Below are positions 1-9,108 of a stretch of 64,000 nucleotides of DNA, in pieces. Both the position numbers and the translations under genes were made by a program. Source of the stretch: Streptomyces anulatus (GTDB taxonomy: Bacteria; Actinomycetota; Actinomycetes; Streptomycetales; Streptomycetaceae). Under the pieces are notes generated by a model. The model was not told where the DNA came from and did not search any database. It saw only the letters and a program-made list of their open reading frames with translations. The stretch lies in NCBI RefSeq assembly GCF_000721175.1, contig NZ_JOEZ01000035.1, positions 1 to 64,000 on the forward strand, in the 5' to 3' direction. Each line of letters begins with the position of its first letter. The first letter of the stretch is position 1.

Positions 1-1374
1 CACCCGCGACGGCACAACAACCGAAGGCACCGCCAGCACAGCCGCCCGCTCCTCCGCGGAGAGCAGATCGATCCGCCCGATCGGCCGGGAGGGATCCGTT
101 GCCGTGACGGCGCGCAGGGCCGTGCGCAGACGCCGGTGGTGAACGGCCAGTTCGTCGCGCGTGCACAGGTCGGGGTGGGCGTTCACGTCGACGGCCGGCC
201 CGGCGCCGTCGCGTCGGTCCCACACGGCGAGGGTGAAGTCGCCCACCAGGCCGGAGGAGAGGTTGTGCGCGGTGGTCGGCAGGCCGGCGAAGGTGATCGC
301 GTAGTCGAAGGACATGACGTTGACGACCGGCGCGTACCACGTTCCCGGGCGGCCGGGCAGTGCGAGGTCGCGCTGGATGTCCTCGGCCCGGTACCGCTGG
401 TGGCCGCCCAGTTCGCGCACACGCTTGCCGATCTGGGCGAGGAGTTCGCCGAGCGTCAGCTCCGGTCGTAGCGTGAGCCGGAGCGGTAGGACGTTGGCGG
501 CCGTGCCGGGGGTGCGGCGCTCCACCTGGGTGAGGCGGGCCGTCACCGGCAGGCCCAGGACGACGGTGGCCGTGCCGGTCGTCCGGTGGACGTGGAGGGC
601 CGCGGCGGCGATGACCAGGTGCGACCAGGGGGCGCGGGCCCGGCGGGCCGCGTCGCGCAGTGCCGTGTGTTCCGCCGGCTCCAATGCGGTGGTGTGCCGG
701 AGATAGCGCTCCGGCGTGGTCGAAGGCGTGCCGACGATTCCGGCCGGCTGCGGACGGTCGGTGAAGCGTTCCACCCAGTACGCCCTATCTTGACCGAATT
801 GCTCCGATGTCTGGTAAGCCTGTTCGGCCGTGATCAGGTCGGACAGCGTGCCGAATGGGCTCGCTCCCACCGTGCCGCCTCCGGCCAGTGCGGTGTAGAC
901 GTCGGCGACCCGGCGTGTGATCAGCAAGGACCCGAAGGCGTCCATCACGGCGTGGTGGTAGCCCTGATACCACCAGAAGCGGTCGGCGCTCAGCTTCAGG
1001 AGCGCGTACTCGAACAGGGGGTTCTCGGTCAGGCTCATGGGCCGGGCGACCGCGGTGTCCATCCAGGCGCGGGCGGCCTGTTCGGGGTTTGGCTCCGCGC
1101 TCAGGTCGGTGACTGCGAGCGGCCAGTCGGCAGGCTCCTGGAGGGCTTGCCGGACCTCGCCAGGTTCCTCGACGAAGCGGACGTGCAGCGCCTCCGCCTC
1201 GGCGACGACGAGTCTCAGGGCTTGCGCGAACAGCTCCGGATCCACGCCTCCGTGGATCTCCAGGTACTCCCCCACCCGGAAAACGCAATTCCCTCTCCCC
1301 AGCCGCTGCTCGGCCATCCATATTTCGCGTTGCGCAGCCGTGAGGGGCAGCGTGATGCCGGCACTGACGGACAA
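1..1374 (-). CDS. NRPS condensation domain, partial at left window edge
   Basis: The frame is open from a TTG at 1374 to the window edge, giving 458 codons. The translation reads as a condensation (C) domain. The active-site motif HHAVMDAFG lies at about residues 140-148, an N-terminal stretch LPLTAAQREIWMAEQ fits motif C1, and LLSAEERAAVL near the edge resembles the usual linker into an adenylation domain. A GGAGG-type ribosome-binding site sits about 7 nt upstream of the TTG, and no ATG or GTG is available in frame nearby. Such enzymes join a donor acyl group on one carrier protein to an aminoacyl acceptor on the next. A protein beginning with a C domain fits one that accepts a starter from a separate carrier, and a free carrier protein is encoded divergently at 3391-3627. 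The rest of the NRPS lies outside the window. Confidence 0.88.
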   Translation of the reverse strand, partial: MSVSAGITLPLTAAQREIWMAEQRLGRGNCVFRVGEYLEIHGGVDPELFAQALRLVVAEAEALHVRFVEEPGEVRQALQEPADWPLAVTDLSAEPNPEQAARAWMDTAVARPMSLTENPLFEYALLKLSADRFWWYQGYHHAVMDAFGSLLITRRVADVYTALAGGGTVGASPFGTLSDLITAEQAYQTSEQFGQDRAYWVERFTDRPQPAGIVGTPSTTPERYLRHTTALEPAEHTALRDAARRARAPWSHLVIAAAALHVHRTTGTATVVLGLPVTARLTQVERRTPGTAANVLPLRLTLRPELTLGELLAQIGKRVRELGGHQRYRAEDIQRDLALPGRPGTWYAPVVNVMSFDYAITFAGLPTTAHNLSSGLVGDFTLAVWDRRDGAGPAVDVNAHPDLCTRDELAVHHRRLRTALRAVTATDPSRPIGRIDLLSAEERAAVLAVPSVVVPSRV

Positions 1375-1990
1375 GTCTCCACCTCCGAGAATTTCCCCGC
1401 GCGGACGGCCGGAGAGGCAGGAATGAAAAGCTCACAATGTCCTGGAAAACGCGTCGTCAATTCGATCGCACAGAAGTGAAACGGCGACCTCTGCTCCGCC
1501 GGAGCGACGTGGATCGCCGTGTGTACAGGAGCCGGACATAACCGCCCGGAAACGCGACAGAGGGAACCTAACCCCGGGAGATCCGGAGGGTCAAGGGGAT
1601 CAATCGGCTATGCCACGTGCATGCCCGGGCCGTGTCCCGCCGGCGGGACACGCGGGACAACCCGGGCGGGACCCGCGCGCACGCCCGGCATCGACCGCGG
1701 TGCCCGCCAATGCGGCCTGGCGACCAACTGCCCCCGGAATGACTGGTGAAGGACCGCCGCCCGCGCTTGCGGCGGAGCGTGGCCGATGCTCGCCACACGC
1801 CGGACGGAGTCCTTTCCCGCAGGCTGCACCCTGCCGGTGCGGCGACCGGCGTAGGGACCCGCGCGACGATCGCGGGGCGGTTCGCTTTGATCGACGAACT
1901 CTTGCCCGCCGTTTCTCGGCGGTGTTAGCTTCACTTTCCACAAATGTCGATCGCACGTTTCCCGAGGCTGTTCCACAAAAGGAAACCCGT
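1375..1990. other. Divergent intergenic region of the NRPS cluster
   Basis: This 616-bp gap separates the leftward NRPS gene from the rightward adenylation gene. The open frames crossing it lack ribosome-binding sites and recognisable similarity. It should hold both divergent promoters. I could not assign -10/-35 boxes or an operator with confidence. Confidence 0.5.
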
Positions 1991-3394
1991 ATGGCAAAAA
2001 CGCAGTGGGTAAGTCATCTGCTGAACCGCGGCGCGGACGACGACCCGTGGGCCGTTTCGAGCACTTCGGTCACCCGGGGACAGTTACGCGGTGCGGTATC
2101 CGAGTTTGAGGAGCGTTTCCGGAACCAGGGAATCGGCGAAGGCAGCTCGGTTCTCCTGAGGATGACGCCGAGTTTCACCTATATTCAGGTTCTGTTGGCC
2201 CTGTGGAGCCGTGGGGCGCAGGTGGTTCTGGTCGACTTCCGGCTGAAACCGGCAGAGTACGAACCGCTGGCGCAACTGGTGCGTCCGCAGTACCTCGTCG
2301 CCGCGTCCGGCGCCGGAGGGCCAGTGGCCGGATTCCGTCAGGAGTCCGACTTCACGGTCCGGCGGCTGCCGGACGGCCGGCCCGCCGTCGACGGCATCCG
2401 ACTGGTGCAGTTCAGCTCGGGCTCGTCCGGCCGGCCCAAGGTGATCGGCCGCCCCGCCGACTCCGTGCTGGCCGAAATCGACCGGCATGCCGCCCTCCCC
2501 GGAATCCCCGGCGCGGGCGACCGGATGATGCTGCTGAACTCGGTCATGCACAACATGGGCCTGGTCAGCGGCGTGCTGCACGCCCTCGCAACCGGGGCGA
2601 CGCTGATCATCCCGCCGACGCTGCGCCCGGCCGAGGTCGCACGGCTCATGGCGGCCACCGGGACGACCGCCGTCTACGGAACGCCCGTCCACTACGACCT
2701 GCTGTCCCGCGTCGCCGACCGGCCCCAACTGCCCGCACTGCGCCTTGCGGTGTCCGGCGGCGAGCGGGTGCCGCAGGAGACGTACGAAACCTTCCGTGCA
2801 TGCTTCGGCCTGCCGATCAGCCCGGTCTACGGACTGACCGAGATCGGACTGATCGCGGGTGACCTGTCCGGCACGTCCGTTCCTCCGCAGCTGGGGCTTC
2901 CGGTGCCGGGGGCCGAGGTCAAGGTCGTCGACGAGGAGCTGTACGTGCGGATTGACCACTCGCCGTATCTGTACGGCGAGCACGTGGACCGCTACACGGA
3001 CGGCTGGCTGCGGACCTACGACCGGGTCCGGCAGGACCCTGCGACCGGGGTGCTCAGCATGCTCGGCCGGGCCGACTCGCTGGCCGTGATCGGCGGACTG
3101 AAGGTCGACCTCACGGAAGTGGAGAACGTCCTCCTGACCCACGACCGGGTGACGGAAGCCGTCGTGACGCACGGAGAGGTCATCGAGGCGTTCGTGGGTG
3201 CCGACCCCGCCGTCGGCGCGGACGAGTTGACGGCCTGGTGCCGGGAGCGGCTGAGCCCCGTCAAGGTCCCCAAGAGGTTCCACGTCACGCGACTGCTGCC
3301 GCGGAACTCGATGGGGAAGCTGATCCGCGACCGTGCGCTGATGCACGGACGCGTCCTGCCGGAATCGCCCTCGCGGGCACAGGGGGACCGGTGA
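1991..3394 (+). CDS. Free-standing adenylation (AMP-ligase) enzyme
   Basis: This 467-aa member of the ANL superfamily activates a carboxylic acid with ATP and should load it onto a carrier protein. Visible core motifs are A3 ([10 protein letters not shown]), A5 (YGLTE), A7 ([13 protein letters not shown]) and A10 (NSMGKLIRD) with its catalytic lysine. In the A4 region ([11 protein letters not shown]) an HN pair stands where amino-acid-activating domains carry FD. Aryl-acid enzymes such as DhbE also have Asn there, because their substrates lack an alpha-amino group. I therefore infer an aryl or other non-amino acid substrate. ATG 1991 is chosen because the open frame upstream to 1610 has no ribosome-binding site and unlikely composition. 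The stop overlaps the GTG of the next gene by 4 bp, so the two are probably translationally coupled. Confidence 0.87.
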   Translation: MAKTQWVSHLLNRGADDDPWAVSSTSVTRGQLRGAVSEFEERFRNQGIGEGSSVLLRMTPSFTYIQVLLALWSRGAQVVLVDFRLKPAEYEPLAQLVRPQYLVAASGAGGPVAGFRQESDFTVRRLPDGRPAVDGIRLVQFSSGSSGRPKVIGRPADSVLAEIDRHAALPGIPGAGDRMMLLNSVMHNMGLVSGVLHALATGATLIIPPTLRPAEVARLMAATGTTAVYGTPVHYDLLSRVADRPQLPALRLAVSGGERVPQETYETFRACFGLPISPVYGLTEIGLIAGDLSGTSVPPQLGLPVPGAEVKVVDEELYVRIDHSPYLYGEHVDRYTDGWLRTYDRVRQDPATGVLSMLGRADSLAVIGGLKVDLTEVENVLLTHDRVTEAVVTHGEVIEAFVGADPAVGADELTAWCRERLSPVKVPKRFHVTRLLPRNSMGKLIRDRALMHGRVLPESPSRAQGDR

Positions 3395-3627
3395 TCTCGA
3401 AAGACGACCTCAGGGTGATATTGACCGAGAACGCGGGACTCGGGCCGCCCGAGGAACTGACCGACGACGCCGAGCTGGTGATCGACTCCTTCACCCTGGT
3501 GGTCCTTCAGCACGTCCTGGAGGAGCGGCACGGCGTGGTCATCGACCCGCAGTTCGACGACATGGGCCAGTTCACCTCGATCGACGGCATCCACACCTAC
3601 GTGACCAGGGTCGCGCAGGAGCACTGA
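3391..3627 (+). CDS. Free-standing acyl/peptidyl carrier protein
   Basis: This is a 78-aa carrier protein. The phosphopantetheine serine is in the motif VIDSFTL (about residue 33), preceded by a DDAEL stretch as usual at the start of helix II. The GTG start overlaps the stop of the adenylation gene (GTGA), so it is probably translated with it and charged by it. With the divergent condensation-domain NRPS it would form a separate loading module. Length and acidic composition are normal for the family. The sequence does not settle whether it is closer to ACPs or PCPs. Confidence 0.82.
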   Translation: MISKDDLRVILTENAGLGPPEELTDDAELVIDSFTLVVLQHVLEERHGVVIDPQFDDMGQFTSIDGIHTYVTRVAQEH

Positions 3628-3669
3628 CCGGCACACCTGGCGCCCATCCGACCGCATGCGCAAGGAGCA

Positions 3670-3873
3670 ATGATGAGCAACCCCTTCGAGAACCCCGACG
3701 GAACCTTCCTGGTGCTCGTCAACGACGAGGGCCAGCACTCGCTGTGGCCTTCGTACGCCGAGGTGCCCGCGGGCTGGACGGTCGCGCTCGGCACGAGCGA
3801 CCGCCAGACCTGCCTCGCCTACGTCGAGGAGCACTGGACCGACATGCGCCCGCTGAGCCTCGTGCGCCGATAG
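3670..3873 (+). CDS. MbtH family protein
   Basis: This small protein is 67 aa from ATG 3670, or 66 aa from ATG 3673, and carries the family hallmarks: an N-terminal NPFENPDG, a central HSLWP, and conserved Trp residues in GWTV and EEHW. MbtH proteins bind adenylation domains and improve their solubility or activity, so this is probably a chaperone for the cluster's A domain(s). A clear AAGGAG site precedes it. It lies 42 bp after the carrier gene and 9 bp before the next gene, consistent with one operon. Confidence 0.95.
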   Translation: MMSNPFENPDGTFLVLVNDEGQHSLWPSYAEVPAGWTVALGTSDRQTCLAYVEEHWTDMRPLSLVRR

Positions 3874-3882
3874 GAGACCTCG

Positions 3883-4446
3883 ATGGACGACGCCGCATTC
3901 CAGCAGCTTCTGTTACGGGAGGAGGACCTCGAGGAGTCGTTCTACGGCGAGGAGCCGAGCGCCGCCTACGATCCCGCCTTCGTCTCCGGCGACGAGTCGG
4001 GTCGGGCTATCGTCGACCTGACCAACATGCTCACGCACGGCACGCATCCCGAGACGGTGCACCACGCCTCCGCGCTGTTCACGAACGTCGTGGGATCGGT
4101 GGTGTTCCACCATGTCGCCCAGTTCGGCCACGGGACCTGCCGGCAGATCTACCAGCAGCTCTTCGACGCGGTGCACGCCTGCGCGCAGTACCGGATGGAA
4201 CTCAACGACGGCGTGCAGCTCGACATCTCGAGGGTGGACCTGGGGCCTGTCGAGCTGGGAGACGGCGGCTTTCTGGTGCGGTGGTTGTCCACCGTCGACC
4301 ACTTCCGCATCGAGACGGCCTGGGTGATCGTCGCGAAGGACGACATTCTCACCTTCGTCAACGCCCGTGTCCCGGACGAGTCGGAGATCCAGCGGCTCGC
4401 ACGCATCGCCGTCGACCGCGTCACCGAACCGACCGGTGCGTCATGA
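3883..4446 (+). CDS. Unknown protein of the NRPS operon
   Basis: This is a 187-aa soluble-looking acidic protein with no signal peptide or membrane segment. I do not recognise the family. Features include a very acidic N-terminus (EEDLEESFYGEEP), a His-rich middle (THPETVHHA, VVFHHVAQFGHG) and a C-terminal half that looks like an alpha/beta fold, with alternating strands around residues 100-165. An AGGAG site precedes ATG 3883, and the stop overlaps the next start as ATGA, arguing for coupled expression. Co-location with MbtH, carrier and adenylation genes suggests a tailoring or accessory role in the same pathway; this is inference from context only. Confidence 0.75.
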   Translation: MDDAAFQQLLLREEDLEESFYGEEPSAAYDPAFVSGDESGRAIVDLTNMLTHGTHPETVHHASALFTNVVGSVVFHHVAQFGHGTCRQIYQQLFDAVHACAQYRMELNDGVQLDISRVDLGPVELGDGGFLVRWLSTVDHFRIETAWVIVAKDDILTFVNARVPDESEIQRLARIAVDRVTEPTGAS

Positions 4447-5078
4447 CGTCCACGGCATCCCTGGTCGACTTCGCGTCAGCGCTGGAGACGGTCGAGGAAT
4501 GGCTGACCGAGTACATCTCGGCGAGCCATCCGGAGATCGGCCGCACGGGGCCCATCTGTCCCTTCGTGGCACCCTCGCGCAAGAACCGGACGATGGAGAT
4601 CCGCCTGCGGTTGGCCGGCCATGCGCCGACCCTCGAGCTGATCGAGGAGATCGCCCGCAGCAGTCTGCGAGAGTACGAGCTGACGACCTGGCAAGGCCGC
4701 AATCCCATGCTGCGGGCCATGGTGGTCGCACTTCCCGACCTGCGCAGCGAGGACACCGGACTGCTCGACCAGGCCCATGCCCGGGTGAAGGACGCCTTCG
4801 TGGCACAGGGGCTCATGATCGGCCAGTTCCACGAGAACTGCGAGGTGACGGCCGCCCGCAACCCCCGTTTCGCGGTGAGCAAGGCACCCTCACCCCTGTT
4901 CGCCATCCGCGCTATCGCCCTGCACGACGTCTTCTTCCTGTCCGAGCGACCGCACTGGTTCCAGCAGTACCGGGAGCGGTTCGGCAAGTTCTTCGGACCG
5001 GGGTCCACCGTGATGGACCCGCTCTTGGTGGAGTGCTACCAGGAGGCCGAGCAGGCTTACGGTGGTCCGCCGCCGTAG
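4443..5078 (+). CDS. DUF6875-like protein, last gene of the NRPS operon
   Basis: This 211-aa protein starts at ATG 4443, overlapping the previous stop by 4 bp. The early motif HPEIGRTGPICPFV and the later SPLFAIRAIALHDVFFL resemble a domain of unknown function I associate with DUF6875, often seen beside NRPS or PKS genes; this match is from memory. The Cys-Pro-Phe motif and conserved His could be functional. No signal peptide or transmembrane segment is visible. It is followed by a hairpin at 5102-5130, so it probably ends the operon. The reaction is unknown. Confidence 0.72.
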   Translation: MTSTASLVDFASALETVEEWLTEYISASHPEIGRTGPICPFVAPSRKNRTMEIRLRLAGHAPTLELIEEIARSSLREYELTTWQGRNPMLRAMVVALPDLRSEDTGLLDQAHARVKDAFVAQGLMIGQFHENCEVTAARNPRFAVSKAPSPLFAIRAIALHDVFFLSERPHWFQQYRERFGKFFGPGSTVMDPLLVECYQEAEQAYGGPPP

Positions 5079-5101
5079 GTGCCGACGACCGCTTGGCCAC
5101 C

Positions 5102-5130
5102 GGGGGGCTCCGACACTGTTGGAGTCCCCC
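5102..5130 (+). terminator. Hairpin after the NRPS operon
   Basis: Two 10-nt arms (GGGGGGCTCC and GGAGTCCCCC) pair with one mismatch around a 9-nt loop, 24 bp after the last operon gene. There is no T-tract, as is common for streptomycete terminators. The rest of 5079-5320 shows nothing I recognise. Confidence 0.4.
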
Positions 5131-5320
5131 ACCGGCGAGACATGTCCCGAAACCGGCCCGGGGCCGTTGGATGGACGGGGTGGTCACGAGCCTGGTTGTC
5201 CGGCTCGAGCACGACGGCCGTTGCCGCCGCTGTCCCTGGTCGTCACCGGCGGACAGCAAGCGGACTGCCTCAGGGAATCGCGGCCGGCGGCGGTAATGAC
5301 CACGCGGTGATCGTCGAATC

Positions 5321-5755
5321 TCATGTCGGTGCTCCTGGTGTATAGATCGAAGGCTGTGGTGGAGTGCAGCGGCTGACCTCGGCCACGTAGGCGGCCCAGT
5401 CTCCGGCAGCGGCTCGCTGCTACTTGACGGCGACGGTGATGTCGAAGCCGAGGCTGCGGGCGAGGACGGCGGCGGGCAGTTCGGTGGCGAGCTGGAACAG
5501 GGCGGTCGAGCGGGCTTCCGCGAGCCGGATGCCGAGTTCGCGGAACCGTTCGCCCATGGCCCAGGCGCTGATCGGCCGGGCGGGCTGGCCGCCGGGGAAG
5601 ACCAGGGGTGAGTCCGTCCGGGCGAGGACGTCAGCTGTGAGTTGTAACGGGCGCGCTGACTCCAGGAGGCGATGTCTGGTGTTCTTCTCTGTGACCGCGA
5701 CCATGCGCAGCAGTTCGGGCACCCGTGTCTGGGCGGCGTCGGCGGCGTGATCCAT
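5321..5755 (-). pseudogene. C-terminal remnant of a recombinase/integrase-like gene with internal stop
   Basis: The minus-strand frame from 5755 gives about 110 aa ending in LGFDITVAVK, then a TAG at 5421-5423. Past that stop the same frame continues as QRAAAGDWAAYVAEVSR and runs to a TGA at 5321. That continuation looks like the genuine end of a protein family found at the C-terminus of streptomycete phage-type recombinases; this assignment is from memory. A TGG to TAG nonsense change explains the break. No N-terminal half is detectable upstream; 5756-5943 holds only frame-shifted remnants. Probably a relic of a mobile element bordering the NRPS cluster. Confidence 0.55.
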
Positions 5756-5943
5756 CGTGCGGTGATCGAGCAGCGAGCTGCCGGCCCTGACACGGGATCG
5801 AGTCCCACCCGGCGAACGCCCGGTACGACGTCGTCAAGTTGTTGGTGTGGCTGGTGAGTTGAGCCGTGCTGAGGGCGTGGAGGCCAGGCCCCCGTACCCA
5901 CCACACCCGTATCGCGCCGGGCGGGCAGCTGACCGGCCTGCCG

Positions 5944-7593
5944 TCAGCGGCGCAGCCGGGCCCGGCCGGCAGTCACCATCGCGGTGATCTCGCCGATCCC
6001 GAACGGCCGGGCCAGCAGCACCACCCCGAGCAGCAGCGTGAGGGTCCCGGCGCCGGCCGCCGCCACGTCCCCGGCCCCCTCCGCCGCGCGCGCCGCACCG
6101 TACGCCAGGGCACCGGCGGGCAGGCAGGCGGCGATCAGACGGGCGTGCGCGCCGACGGTCGGCGACCGCCGCAGCGGGCCGGCGGCGGGCCCCGAGAACC
6201 GGCGGGACAGGACGTACCCGGTGACGGCGAACCCGGCGAAGAAGGCCACCGTGCTCGCCCCGGCCATCCCGGTCACCGCCCAGCGCGCCGGCAGCAGCAG
6301 ATACGCGGCGGCCGAGAGGCCCGCCTGGACGGCGGCGATCACCAGGTTGAGGAGGAACGGGGTGCGGGTGTCGCTCATCGCGTAGAAGGCGCGGGAGAGG
6401 ACGTACTGCCCGGAGAAGGCGATCAGCCCGGGGGCGAACGCCGCCATCATCCCGGCCATCACGGTGACGTCGGCGTCGGTGGCGCGCCCGTAACCGAAGA
6501 CGGAGCCGATCACCCACGGCGCGAGCACCAGCAGGGCGGTGGCGGCGGGCACCACGACGGCGGCGCTGGTGCGCAGGGCGTACGCGACGTCGCGCCGCAG
6601 CCCCGCGAGGTCGCCATCGGCCGCGGCCCGGCTCATCCGGGGCATCAGGGCGGTGACCAGCGAGACCGTGATGATCCCCTGCGGAACGACCCAGAGCTGA
6701 TAGGCGTAGCTGTACGCGGTGTAGCCCGCGCCGCCGACGACGCCCTGCTCGACGGCGTGCTGCCCGGTGGCGGTGGAGAGCCGGGTGACGACCCAGTACG
6801 CGAGCTGGTTGGTGAGGACCAGCAGCACCAGCCAGCCGGCCGCGCGCATGGGCCGGGTCAGTCCGCTGCCGCGCCAGTCGAACCGGGGCCGCCAGCGGAA
6901 CTTCGCGGCGCGCAGCGCGGGGATCAGGGCGAGGGTCTGGACGGCTATCCCGGCGGTGGTGCCCCAGCCCAGGAGGTGCGCGTGCGCGTCGGAGAGGCCG
7001 CCGTCGGAGTTCGCGGCGACCGCGATGTAGAGCCCGAACACCCCGATGATCACGATGTTGTTGAGGACCGGGGTCCACATCATCGCGCCGAAGCGGCCGC
7101 GGGCGTTGAGGACCTGGCCGAGCAGGGTGAACAGCCCGTAGAAGAGGATCTGCGGCAGGCAGTAGCGGGCGAGGGCGACGGTCAGTTCGGCCTGGCGGCC
7201 GTCGTAGTCCGTGTAGACGCCGACGATGAGGGGTGCCGCCGCCACGGCGAGCGCGGTGAGGGCGAGGAGGCCGACGGTGCACAGGGTGAGCAGCCGGTCG
7301 GTGTACGCCGCTCCCCCGTCGGCGTGCTCCTTGGCGGCGCGGACCAGTTCGGGGACGAAGACCGCGTTGAGCGCGCCGCCGATGAGCAGGATGTACAGGA
7401 TGTTGGGCACGGTGTTGGCGACCGTGTAGCCGTCGGCGATCAGGCCGGTGCCGAGTGCGGCGACGACGACGGCCGAGCGGACGAAGCCGGTGGCGCGCGA
7501 GACGACGGAGCCGGCCGCCATCACGGCCCCGCTGCGCAGCACCGATGCGGGCCGGGCCGGGGGCTCGGTGGTGCTGTCGACGATCGCGCTCAC
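5944..7593 (-). CDS. murJ: MurJ-type lipid II flippase
   Basis: This 549-aa polytopic protein of the MurJ/MviN family (MOP superfamily) is predicted to move lipid-linked peptidoglycan precursors across the membrane. About 14 hydrophobic segments are visible, with MurJ-like stretches such as SRATGFVRSAVVVAALG near the N-terminus and VLNARGRFGAMMWTPVLNN about one third along. GTG 7593 is preferred because a GGGAGA site lies about 7 nt upstream. An alternative ATG at 7698 with a GGGAGAGG site would add 35 polar residues. It is divergent from an L,D-transpeptidase gene, so the two share a promoter region and a cell-wall theme. Streptomycetes usually carry another copy near oriC, so this may be a paralogue. 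Confidence 0.88.
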   Translation of the reverse strand: MSAIVDSTTEPPARPASVLRSGAVMAAGSVVSRATGFVRSAVVVAALGTGLIADGYTVANTVPNILYILLIGGALNAVFVPELVRAAKEHADGGAAYTDRLLTLCTVGLLALTALAVAAAPLIVGVYTDYDGRQAELTVALARYCLPQILFYGLFTLLGQVLNARGRFGAMMWTPVLNNIVIIGVFGLYIAVAANSDGGLSDAHAHLLGWGTTAGIAVQTLALIPALRAAKFRWRPRFDWRGSGLTRPMRAAGWLVLLVLTNQLAYWVVTRLSTATGQHAVEQGVVGGAGYTAYSYAYQLWVVPQGIITVSLVTALMPRMSRAAADGDLAGLRRDVAYALRTSAAVVVPAATALLVLAPWVIGSVFGYGRATDADVTVMAGMMAAFAPGLIAFSGQYVLSRAFYAMSDTRTPFLLNLVIAAVQAGLSAAAYLLLPARWAVTGMAGASTVAFFAGFAVTGYVLSRRFSGPAAGPLRRSPTVGAHARLIAACLPAGALAYGAARAAEGAGDVAAAGAGTLTLLLGVVLLARPFGIGEITAMVTAGRARLRR

Positions 7594-7749
7594 TGATGGT
7601 CTCCCGGGTTCCGAGGTTCTGGCCGACGGTGGAGCGTACTCCGGGCCGAGGGAGCGCCTCCGCGTCAGGGATTTCCGGTTGAGGACGGAACCCGACATGA
7701 GGGAAATACCTCTCCCTTGCTGAGTGTCCCTGCCCTGGAGGTTTTTCCG

Positions 7750-8958
7750 TTGAGTTCCGCACGTCCGCGCATCCGCCACTCCGCTCCGGCCGGCCGGAGG
7801 TCCCGGCTCGCCCTGACCGGGCCCGCGGCGCTGCTCGCCGCCGCGCTCACCGCGTGCTCGGGGGGCGCTTCGGGCTCCGCGGCGGTGGGCGGGGACGGCA
7901 AGGCGCCCGGCACCAGCGTCTCGGTGAACCTCACCGGTAAGGCGGCGGCACCCGGCGAGCCGGTGACGGTGACCCTGGCGGAGGGGAAGCTCAAGGCGGT
8001 CTCGGTGACGGCTGCCGAGGGCGGCGCGCTGGCCGGGAAGATATCCGCCGACGGCCGGACCTGGACATCCGAGCGGGTCGCCGCGCCGGGCACCGCGTAC
8101 ACGGTCGAGGCGGAGGACGCGGACGGCGGCAGCGACAGGGCCACGTTCGCCACCGCCGAGGCCCAGAAGGTCAACAAACTCTCGCTGGCGCCGGGGAAGA
8201 ACACGACCGTGGGCATCGCGCAGCCGCTGTCCGTCGTCTTCGACCACCCCGTGAAGGACAAGGCGGCCGTCGAGAAGGCCCTGAAGGTCTCGACGTCGAA
8301 CGCCACCGAGGGCTCCTGGGGCTGGCTCCAGGACTACTCGGGCAAGGACCGCGTCGACTGGCGGCCCGAGGAGTACTGGAAGCCCGGCACGAAGGTCACC
8401 CTGGACGCCCGGTTGAACGGCGTCGACACGGGGGCGGACGGCGGCTGGTTCGTCCGCGACTACACGACGACGTTCACGATCGGCGCGGCCCAGGTGGTCG
8501 AGGTCGACCTCGACCGGCACCGGATCGCGCTGCGGCGGGACGGGAAGCAGGTCATGGACGTCCCGATGTCGGCGGGCACCCCCGGTGGCGAGAAGGCCTC
8601 CTGGCGGGGCACGGCGGTCCTGATGTCGAAGGAGGGCACCATCAACATGCGCTCCGAGACGGTGGGCCTCGGCGACGCCTACGACAAGATGGTCGACTAC
8701 TCGATGCGGCTGACCTGGTCAGGGATGTACGCGCACGCGGCCCCGTGGAACGCGGGCTATTTCGGCCAGGCCAACCGGAGTTCGGGCTGCGTCGGGATGA
8801 GCGACGCCGACGCCGCCGCCCTGTACGGACAGGTGCGGGTGGGCGACCCGTTCGAGATGACCGGCACGGAGGCCAAGGGTCCGGTCGCCGAGGGCAACGG
8901 GTACGGCGCGTGGAACGTCTCGTGGGCCGACTGGCAGGCCAAGAGCGCCCTGAAGTGA
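7750..8958 (+). CDS. Lipoprotein L,D-transpeptidase (YkuD domain)
   Basis: This 402-aa protein should form 3-3 cross-links in peptidoglycan outside the membrane. It starts with an Arg-rich segment, a hydrophobic stretch and the lipobox LTAC at about residues 30-33. Ig-like domains follow (about 60-250), and a YkuD domain has the catalytic-cysteine region SSGCVGMS preceded by the conserved His in YAHAAPWN. TTG 7750 is preferred because GGAGG lies 8 nt upstream; no better-placed ATG exists. The layout (lipobox, Ig-like domains, YkuD) matches actinobacterial Ldt enzymes. In the catalytic motif SSGC replaces the usual SHGC, which is also seen in actinobacterial members. Confidence 0.9.
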   Translation: MSSARPRIRHSAPAGRRSRLALTGPAALLAAALTACSGGASGSAAVGGDGKAPGTSVSVNLTGKAAAPGEPVTVTLAEGKLKAVSVTAAEGGALAGKISADGRTWTSERVAAPGTAYTVEAEDADGGSDRATFATAEAQKVNKLSLAPGKNTTVGIAQPLSVVFDHPVKDKAAVEKALKVSTSNATEGSWGWLQDYSGKDRVDWRPEEYWKPGTKVTLDARLNGVDTGADGGWFVRDYTTTFTIGAAQVVEVDLDRHRIALRRDGKQVMDVPMSAGTPGGEKASWRGTAVLMSKEGTINMRSETVGLGDAYDKMVDYSMRLTWSGMYAHAAPWNAGYFGQANRSSGCVGMSDADAAALYGQVRVGDPFEMTGTEAKGPVAEGNGYGAWNVSWADWQAKSALK

Positions 8959-9108
8959 CCGGCAGCGCCCGCTCCGCCTCCACGTCACGCTACTGACGCC
9001 ACGTCCAACAATCGTTACCTTCGCGCAACGCGCCGGGGAGTTACCAGCGGTAAACAATCAGGGTTACCGTCGGGTCACTTTGCACTGACACGCGTGAGGA
9101 GTGACCCT

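Noticed and set aside
1610..1990. Extension of the adenylation gene to a start at 1610
   Set aside because: The extra 127 codons are Arg/Pro/Ala-rich with no family similarity, while ATG 1991 gives a protein of normal A-domain length.
5834..7762. Long frames on either strand over murJ
   Set aside because: Their products are Arg/Gly/Pro-rich low-complexity shadows of murJ, which has the expected membrane-protein sequence.
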